Below, one piece after another: positions 58,447 to 62,595 of a stretch of 62,595 bases of DNA (position 1 is its first letter; each line of letters begins with the position of its first letter). The stretch is from a virus. The position numbers were made by a program, and so were the translations under genes. The DNA lies in IMG/VR virus record IMGVR_UViG_3300027823_000007, positions 1 to 62,595 of that record, one strand, 5' to 3'. The notes beneath the pieces were generated by a model. The model did no database searches. It saw only the letters and a list, made by a program, of their open reading frames with translations, and was not told where the DNA came from.

Positions 58447-58995
58447 TTATTCTCCTTTAATTCCTTTTGATGCAATTATCAAACCCAAAACACTCACGAC
58501 CGAGGTTGTGAAAACTATCGAAGTAGTAGATAATACCCGCCAGTTATCCCGTGCCCAATCAAGCCCCGCGTCAGACATTGAAACAGTTAAACCCGCGGCT
58601 ATTGCTATCAGCATCACAAACACTCTTAATTTGTATTCCGATCTGTTTAGCTCACGCCAGCAACACACCATAAGTATTAAAGCACTTGCTACCACGCTTA
58701 ACGCAACACCCGTAGCTAACAAGCCTGCACCAAACACCCTTATTAAGCAAATAGCCGTCCCCGTCCCTAACAGTGTTGAAATAGTAAACCCTATTTCAAC
58801 AAATACGATCCATTGTGAGTCCATGCGATCGTACAAACTTAGCTTTCTTTTCCTTACAGTTTCCTCCGATTTCTTGCGATTATTGGAGTAAGTAAACTCA
58901 CGCTGTAACTGTTCGTAATCTTCTATTGCTTGCACTTCGATCGGATCGTCTACCTCTGCATTGCCTTGATATTGATATTGATCTACTTCAAACAT
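58447..58995 (-). CDS. Membrane protein with four helices
   Basis: 182 residues. The N-terminal 60 residues are cytoplasmic, acidic and helical. Four hydrophobic segments follow: WIVFVEIGFTISTLLGTGTA, VFGAGLLATGVALSVVASALILMV, VFVMLIAIAAGLTVSM and LSTTSIVFTTSVVSVLGLII. No family is recognised. It is coded between the coiled-coil and HAD genes, so a membrane complex with the ATPase is possible. Confidence 0.6.
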   Translation of the reverse strand: MFEVDQYQYQGNAEVDDPIEVQAIEDYEQLQREFTYSNNRKKSEETVRKRKLSLYDRMDSQWIVFVEIGFTISTLLGTGTAICLIRVFGAGLLATGVALSVVASALILMVCCWRELNRSEYKLRVFVMLIAIAAGLTVSMSDAGLDWARDNWRVLSTTSIVFTTSVVSVLGLIIASKGIKGE

Positions 58996-59005
58996 TAGTT
59001 AACTC

Positions 59006-59713
59006 CTATTTCCCAAAACTAAATAGCTTGTCAAGTAGTGCTACCTGAGTAGTGCCTACGTAAGCACTACCAGAACTCGATCCAATTGCGTTAACTTGAT
59101 CCATCGGTTTGCCACTTGTAAAAGCTTTCAAACGCGCTCTAGCCTCCGCATCCCGTTGCGCTTGACCATTATCTTTCTTTCTCCCGAATTGCGCGATCGA
59201 AGCCTCAGCTTTTTCGTGACTATCTGAAATCCGTTGATCGGTCTTGGCTTTCCACACCCGCACTCTGTCTGCAAATTCCACGCTAACAGCGCGAATTTCT
59301 TCATCAGTGACTTTTGTCAAAAAGCCCAATTCTTGAGCTTTCCGCGCTGTCCATTCTCTGAAGTGTTCTTCATAGGCTGCCTTAGCTAATAGCGAGGCCA
59401 ACACATACTCATCGATCTCTTTCTCGGTCTTGAAATGCAATTTTTCGATATTGGATCGAATTTCTTCTATTTCCTTGCGGGCACTCTCTAACTCCTTAAC
59501 AGCCTCAAACCATTCGTTCGCCCATTCTACCTGTAGTTTTGCGTTGTCTTTCTTAATGTTTAAAGCTCGCACCTTAGCGGGTGTCAGATTGCCTACGTCA
59601 GCATATTGGCTATTGGTGACAGGTACTTTAAAAGCTAACCCGGTCGCATAACTATCCTCACCATCTAAACCCGCTATCTTTGAGCTTTTGCCTGTCGATT
59701 TTGACTTAGCCAT
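59006..59713 (-). CDS. Coiled-coil protein
   Basis: 235 residues. A long coiled coil spans roughly residues 60-115 (LESARKEIEEIRSNIEKLHFKTEKEIDEYV). The N-terminus is basic and Ser-rich, the C-terminus Gly/Ser with a hydrophobic end (VALLDKLFSFG). It starts 1 base after the stop of the -1 frame extension of the previous gene (59715). No family is recognised. It belongs to the ATPase operon. Confidence 0.6.
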   Translation of the reverse strand: MAKSKSTGKSSKIAGLDGEDSYATGLAFKVPVTNSQYADVGNLTPAKVRALNIKKDNAKLQVEWANEWFEAVKELESARKEIEEIRSNIEKLHFKTEKEIDEYVLASLLAKAAYEEHFREWTARKAQELGFLTKVTDEEIRAVSVEFADRVRVWKAKTDQRISDSHEKAEASIAQFGRKKDNGQAQRDAEARARLKAFTSGKPMDQVNAIGSSSGSAYVGTTQVALLDKLFSFGK

Positions 59714-59714
59714 C

Positions 59715-59939
59715 TTACAAATAACCCATTACTTCAAAAAAACTAAAACTGTTTGGTGATGCTATATTGCTTAGATTGTCGGGCGGTAGATGCTTTAAAA
59801 ACCCGTTAATTGTGCGCTTGAGCCATTGCATAGTCGATCGCTCCCTATCTGTTGTTAGTTGGTTTTCTAGTGCTCTTATGCGAGCACTAAGTCTCTCTAG
59901 TTGCTCCCGATCGCGGCTGCTTAGTGTCTTGACAAAAAA
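59715..59939 (-). CDS. Possible -1 frameshift extension (coiled coil)
   Basis: On the minus strand T TTT TTG (59939-59933) lies in frame five codons before the stop of the gene 59921-60391. From it the -1 frame is open for 72 codons: it begins VKTLSSRDREQLERLSARIR, has leucine heptads, and ends FFEVMGYL just before the next gene. It has no ATG, GTG or TTG start before its codon 35, so frameshifting is the simplest route to translation. Confidence 0.5.
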   Translation of the reverse strand, partial: FFVKTLSSRDREQLERLSARIRALENQLTTDRERSTMQWLKRTINGFLKHLPPDNLSNIASPNSFSFFEVMGYL

Positions 59940-60391
59940 TCGGCTGCACTCATTCCCGTATATTGACTGCCAGGTAAAACGTCAACAATAAACTCGGTCA
60001 ACTTAGCATCAAAAGCATTACTGTAGGCGGTCGCGGCGACATCGGCTGCTAAATTACCAAGCAGATCCCATTGTTGTGCTGTCTGAGTTAGAACCCGATT
60101 GATGTCCGCGTCACGGCTGGCAGTGCTAGCAGCGCCTCTTCTGCTTTTTTTTGCCGTAGCCGATTTGACTCCCTCATTTACACTGACTTCGATATTCCCA
60201 ACACTGGGATTAACCTCACTACCTGAGAGTGCTTTGATGTCTTGTCGCAATATACCCGCGGCTGCCATCGACTCGACTAACTGGTGTTCCTCATCTACTG
60301 TTAGGTTGTTGATATCAAATCCTAACTTTTGAGCGTGCCCCGCTCTCAGTATGTTGTATTGTTGTGCAGATAGTGACTGGTTCTTAGACAT
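59921..60391 (-). CDS. Unknown protein with probable frameshift end
   Basis: 156 residues. N-terminal helices (QYNILRAGHAQKLGFDINNLTVDEEHQLVESM), a basic linker (KSATAKKSRRGAAST), and a C-terminal part with TAQQWDLLGNLAADVAATAYSNAF. A palindrome copy (60197) is read in frame as NPSVGN. The last codons contain the heptamer T TTT TTG. It lies at the start of the ATPase operon. No family is recognised. Confidence 0.6.
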   Translation of the reverse strand: MSKNQSLSAQQYNILRAGHAQKLGFDINNLTVDEEHQLVESMAAAGILRQDIKALSGSEVNPSVGNIEVSVNEGVKSATAKKSRRGAASTASRDADINRVLTQTAQQWDLLGNLAADVAATAYSNAFDAKLTEFIVDVLPGSQYTGMSAADFLSRH

Positions 60392-60403
60392 GACAAGTAT
60401 CCT

Positions 60404-60778
60404 TTAGTGTGTGTGTGCTGTGCTGTATTTCTTGTGTAGCTTGTAAAATGCAAGCTCATTAGCCTGTATTGTTTGGGCGATCGTGTCGTTTGGATGCGCT
60501 TGCTTTCTGAGTTCTGAAACTAGGAACAAACATTGCACCTGATAATCGTCTAGCGGTGGATGTTTCTTTCTTTTGTCCTCTGATTGCATTACTAGAAACT
60601 GCCAGATATTGAAACTATGGGGAAGAGTTAACAAATTTGAATGAACCTCAAACTCCCATTTGTAGATAGTCTCGATCGATACTCTGAGATGTCTTTGGAG
60701 CGATCGGCGCGTCCAATTTTGCGGTTTTGTGTTTCTCTGGGGGATCACGTCCCCCGTCTCCATAAGAACTAACCTCAT
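60404..60778 (-). CDS. Small HTH protein, first gene of the ATPase operon
   Basis: 124 residues. TRRSLQRHLRVSIETIYKWEFEVH reads as a helix-turn-helix. The middle has PLDDYQVQCLFLVSELRKQAHPND, helical. It is upstream of the ATPase operon with a possible TTGACA box (minus strand, 60899-60894) about 120 bases before it. It may be the operon's regulator. Confidence 0.6.
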   Translation of the reverse strand: MRLVLMETGDVIPQRNTKPQNWTRRSLQRHLRVSIETIYKWEFEVHSNLLTLPHSFNIWQFLVMQSEDKRKKHPPLDDYQVQCLFLVSELRKQAHPNDTIAQTIQANELAFYKLHKKYSTAHTH

Positions 60779-60872
60779 TTTTGTCCGTCTAACTCTGTAT
60801 TACTTGGTTTCTAAAGCCCCCGTTTGATGTGGCTAATCTTAGCCCGTCGCCGTATCGCTCTATGTCTTTTAA

Positions 60873-60899
60873 TATGACATACTACCCAGCTAACTGTCA
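60873..60899 (-). promoter_or_regulatory. Possible promoter of the ATPase operon
   Basis: On the minus strand TTGACA (60899-60894) with CATATT 18 bases later. This is a consensus-like -35 with a weak -10. The region 60779-61000 has no gene. Confidence 0.4.
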
Positions 60900-61000
60900 A
60901 GGGGTAAATCAAAAATAATTCAAATTGGCTGCAACCCTGACTCTACCGTGGTGCAATTATGACGCAAGGTTGCATCATTAATGCCTGGTGTCTGTGATAC

Positions 61001-61006
61001 TATAAT
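61001..61006 (+). promoter_or_regulatory. -10 box before 61045
   Basis: TATAAT lies in GATACTATAATAGATG. The ATG at 61009 lies only 3 bases after it and is not used. Confidence 0.6.
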
Positions 61007-61044
61007 AGATGTCCGCGCCAATACCTATCAATAGAGGAGCCAGA

Positions 61045-61347
61045 ATGAGTAAAGCAATCCCGATCGCCCCAAACAAACACGGGCGATACTATGTCAACAT
61101 ACCGCCGTACTATCTGTATATGCTGGCAATCGAAGCTTGGCTAAAAGGACGATCGCTACCAGAAGAGGCAGGATCTCTTTTATGCTCTAAACTAGGGGAG
61201 CGTGAAGGCAAACGGGTAGAGATGCTAGCACTACTTGCAGAAAGAATGGGCATCACGCCGCAGGCTCTCAGAGATGGCATTATGAACGGCTCGATCGCGA
61301 CCGACCTCACCTATACCGATACTGAAGAGCCAACCGACACCGAATAG
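61045..61347 (+). CDS. Small hypothetical protein
   Basis: 100 residues from ATG 61045 with the excellent ribosome site GAGGAG. It contains GRYYVNIPPYYLYMLAIEAWLKGRSLPEEAGSLL and a helix-turn-helix-like LAERMGITPQALRDGIMNGS. It might be a copy-number or addiction regulator. It is the only plus-strand gene in the right-hand minus-strand block apart from the partial one, and has a strong terminator. Confidence 0.6.
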   Translation: MSKAIPIAPNKHGRYYVNIPPYYLYMLAIEAWLKGRSLPEEAGSLLCSKLGEREGKRVEMLALLAERMGITPQALRDGIMNGSIATDLTYTDTEEPTDTE

Positions 61348-61349
61348 CC

Positions 61350-61391
61350 ACAAAAAAGCCTCTAACCATTCCTGGTAGAGGCTTTTTTGTG
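61350..61391. terminator. Strong terminator after 61347
   Basis: AAAAAAGCCTCTA-(ACCATTCCTGG)-TAGAGGCTTTTTT, flanked by complementary GCCACA/TGTGGC. It can work in both directions. Confidence 0.9.
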
Positions 61392-61410
61392 GCTATTCCC
61401 AACACTGGGA

Positions 61411-61797
61411 TTAATCTTTGCTGGCGATCGGGCGATCGGCTGCTGATGAAATTGGTTCATCCGACCGATAAAACTCAACTGCTTTGGTAACTGCTAAGTC
61501 CTGTTTCATACCGCGTTCGATAAGCTTAGCAGCGTGACCCTCGATCCGGTATTGCTTGACCTGATCAGCCGTGATACGATTTACCAGGTGATGAGCATTT
61601 ACTAATTCTTTAGGAGTGTAGCGGTTATATCTTGCTTCTAGTTCCTGTGTCCAATCCATGAAGCGATCCTCAGACCAATTTTCCTCAATATCTCTGGTCA
61701 CGCCGTCAAAAATATCAGCACCTAAAGCGGCCGGAAATCCTTTCTCGACAAACTGAATTTGTACCACAATCCGAGTCTGAGCTAATAATGCTGTCAT
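61411..61797 (-). CDS. Hypothetical protein
   Basis: 128 residues, helical (KELVNAHHLVNRITADQVKQYRIEGHAAKLIERGMK). The N-terminal part (LAQTRIVVQIQFVEKGFPAALGADIFDGV) is hydrophobic. No family is recognised. Promoter: minus-strand TATAAT at 61822-61827. Confidence 0.55.
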   Translation of the reverse strand: MTALLAQTRIVVQIQFVEKGFPAALGADIFDGVTRDIEENWSEDRFMDWTQELEARYNRYTPKELVNAHHLVNRITADQVKQYRIEGHAAKLIERGMKQDLAVTKAVEFYRSDEPISSAADRPIASKD

Positions 61798-61821
61798 TGT
61801 TTTTTGCTTTTCAATAGTCTC

Positions 61822-61827
61822 ATTATA
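61822..61827 (-). promoter_or_regulatory. -10 box of the gene starting at 61797
   Basis: Minus-strand TATAAT in TGGTATAGTATACTATAATGAG, 25 bases before the start. Confidence 0.65.
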
Positions 61828-61931
61828 GTATACTATACCAACTCACAGAAACAGGAAAATCAGGATAAGTTTTCGGGTCACTCCCAACACTGGGATTAAT
61901 CTTTGCGCGCGATCGTCCTGTCGCTGACAAG

Positions 61932-61956
61932 AAAAAACCCGCGCGGGGCGGGTTAG
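61932..61956 (-). terminator. Terminator of the gene ending at 61978
   Basis: On the minus strand AACCCGCCCCGCGCGGGTT is followed by TTTTC. Confidence 0.65.
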
Positions 61957-61977
61957 CTGTTGCGGGCGATCGGGCGG

Positions 61978-62193
61978 TTAGCTGTTATAGAACGTGCTAC
62001 CCGCTGCGATTTTTCGGTTTACTCTGCACAGATGAGCGTAGGCAGTTCTTACAACGTAGTGTCCCCGGTTAAAATGTAAAGGATATTTAAAGACTTCTTT
62101 AACAGAGCGTCCGGTAGCTTTATCAATCAAAATATACGTTTCTCGCATCTGATGATCCTGTAAATTTCTAGGTTGGGGTGTGTGCTTAGCCAT
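61978..62193 (-). CDS. Small hypothetical protein
   Basis: 71 residues from the ATG at 62193; the longer frame to 62346 crosses the promoter and a palindrome. Basic and Tyr-rich (ETYILIDKATGRSVKEVFKYPLHFNRGHYVVRTAY). No family is recognised. Confidence 0.55.
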   Translation of the reverse strand: MAKHTPQPRNLQDHQMRETYILIDKATGRSVKEVFKYPLHFNRGHYVVRTAYAHLCRVNRKIAAGSTFYNS

Positions 62194-62221
62194 TTGATTT
62201 TTTACTTTACTTTGTTTGCTT

Positions 62222-62232
62222 ATTATATTATA
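62222..62232 (-). promoter_or_regulatory. -10 boxes of the gene starting at 62193
   Basis: On the minus strand ACTATGGTATAATATAATAAG, with CCGGAAACCTCAGG upstream. This is one of the clearest copies of the common promoter. Confidence 0.7.
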
Positions 62233-62500
62233 CCATAGTATCCTGAGGTTTCCGGTGATTTTTAAAGATTTTATTCGCGCCCGATCGCCCGCCCCGATCG
62301 CCCCGCGCTTCCCAACACTGGGATTAATCTTTAAGCCCGATCGCACTTAATACTACGTTTTGTAATATACGTATACTACAAAATAACCTCTCAAGATTTC
62401 CCGATCGTCCCGCGCTTGCAACCTTTGTTCTGTGGGGATTTTGGGGTGTCATACATGGTGCTATAATATATACAACTATGACGTTTAGATTTGACTAGCT

Positions 62501-62595
62501 ATGGCAGGAACTGCAAAATATCCGGTTAATTGCCCACAATGTTTGATTAGCGATCGAGTCGTTAGAAAAGGTCTTTATGCTCCCGCTGGGGATGG
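62501..62595 (+). CDS. Partial gene, IS1 InsA-like N-terminus
   Basis: The first 31 codons of a gene cut by the window edge. AGTAKYPVNCPQCLISDRVVRKG has the CPxC zinc half-site and following pattern of IS1-type InsA proteins. It has a TATAAT at 62462-62467. If the call is right, the right boundary is the start of an insertion sequence. The fragment is too short to be sure. Confidence 0.4.
   Translation, partial: MAGTAKYPVNCPQCLISDRVVRKGLYAPAGD

Overview
The window looks like a cyanobacterial extrachromosomal element that is both a plasmid and a contractile-tailed (Mu/P2-like) phage. The cyanobacterial origin is inferred from the very high density of CGATCG/GCGATCGC (HIP1-type) octamers and from a large replication protein of the type found on cyanobacterial plasmids (Toprim/DUF3854-like domain plus helicase, CyRepA1-like). 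I see no integrase, tRNA, rRNA or CRISPR array. The right edge cuts a small plus-strand gene.

Layout. 0-9.5 kb: replication protein, SF2 helicase, C5-cytosine methyltransferase and small unknown genes, several under near-identical promoter cassettes. 9.5-12.3 kb: a tail-fibre-like gene, about 1 kb of non-coding repeats (G-rich minisatellite, 14-mer array, 11-mer array; candidate origin), and a GIY-YIG gene. 12.7-29.5 kb: small-terminase candidate, large terminase, portal, prohead protease, decoration protein, major capsid, head-tail completion proteins, sheath, tube, a tail chaperone with a probable -1 frameshift, and tape measure. 29.7-34 kb: a TnpB gene and a block of minus-strand cargo genes (KilA-N-like, deoxyribosyltransferase-like, HNH, RusA). 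34.4-39 kb: baseplate hub, gp25/W-like wedge, J-like and I-like baseplate proteins and a repeat-rich tail fibre. 39-48.7 kb: BRO antirepressor, further fibre-like genes, C39-like peptidase (candidate endolysin), HTH proteins and a second TnpB. 48.7-62.6 kb, mostly minus strand: KilA-N protein, DUF932 protein, ParB-like fusion, Dam methylase, membrane-anchored FtsK/HerA-like ATPase, HAD phosphatase and coiled-coil proteins. This last block looks like plasmid maintenance or DNA movement.

Regulation can be read at two levels. A promoter with the signature TATGGTATAMTATAATAAG recurs before many non-structural and cargo genes on both strands. A separate repeat of about 110 bp occurs seven times, only on the plus strand, ahead of the packaging, capsid, tail and baseplate clusters, and is a candidate late control element. 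About 40 copies of a short palindrome (TTCCCA-N4-TGGGAA, often followed by TTAATC) lie between genes and seem to mark the module joints. Cargo genes inside the structural region are mostly on the opposite strand, with their own promoters and terminators, as expected of phage morons.

The observations I rate highest are the palindrome family, the seven-copy late element, two probable programmed -1 frameshifts (GGGAAAG in the tail chaperone, TTTTTTG in a gene beside the ATPase operon), and two tnpB copies whose similarity begins exactly at the start codon. All function names come from motif reading, not database searches.
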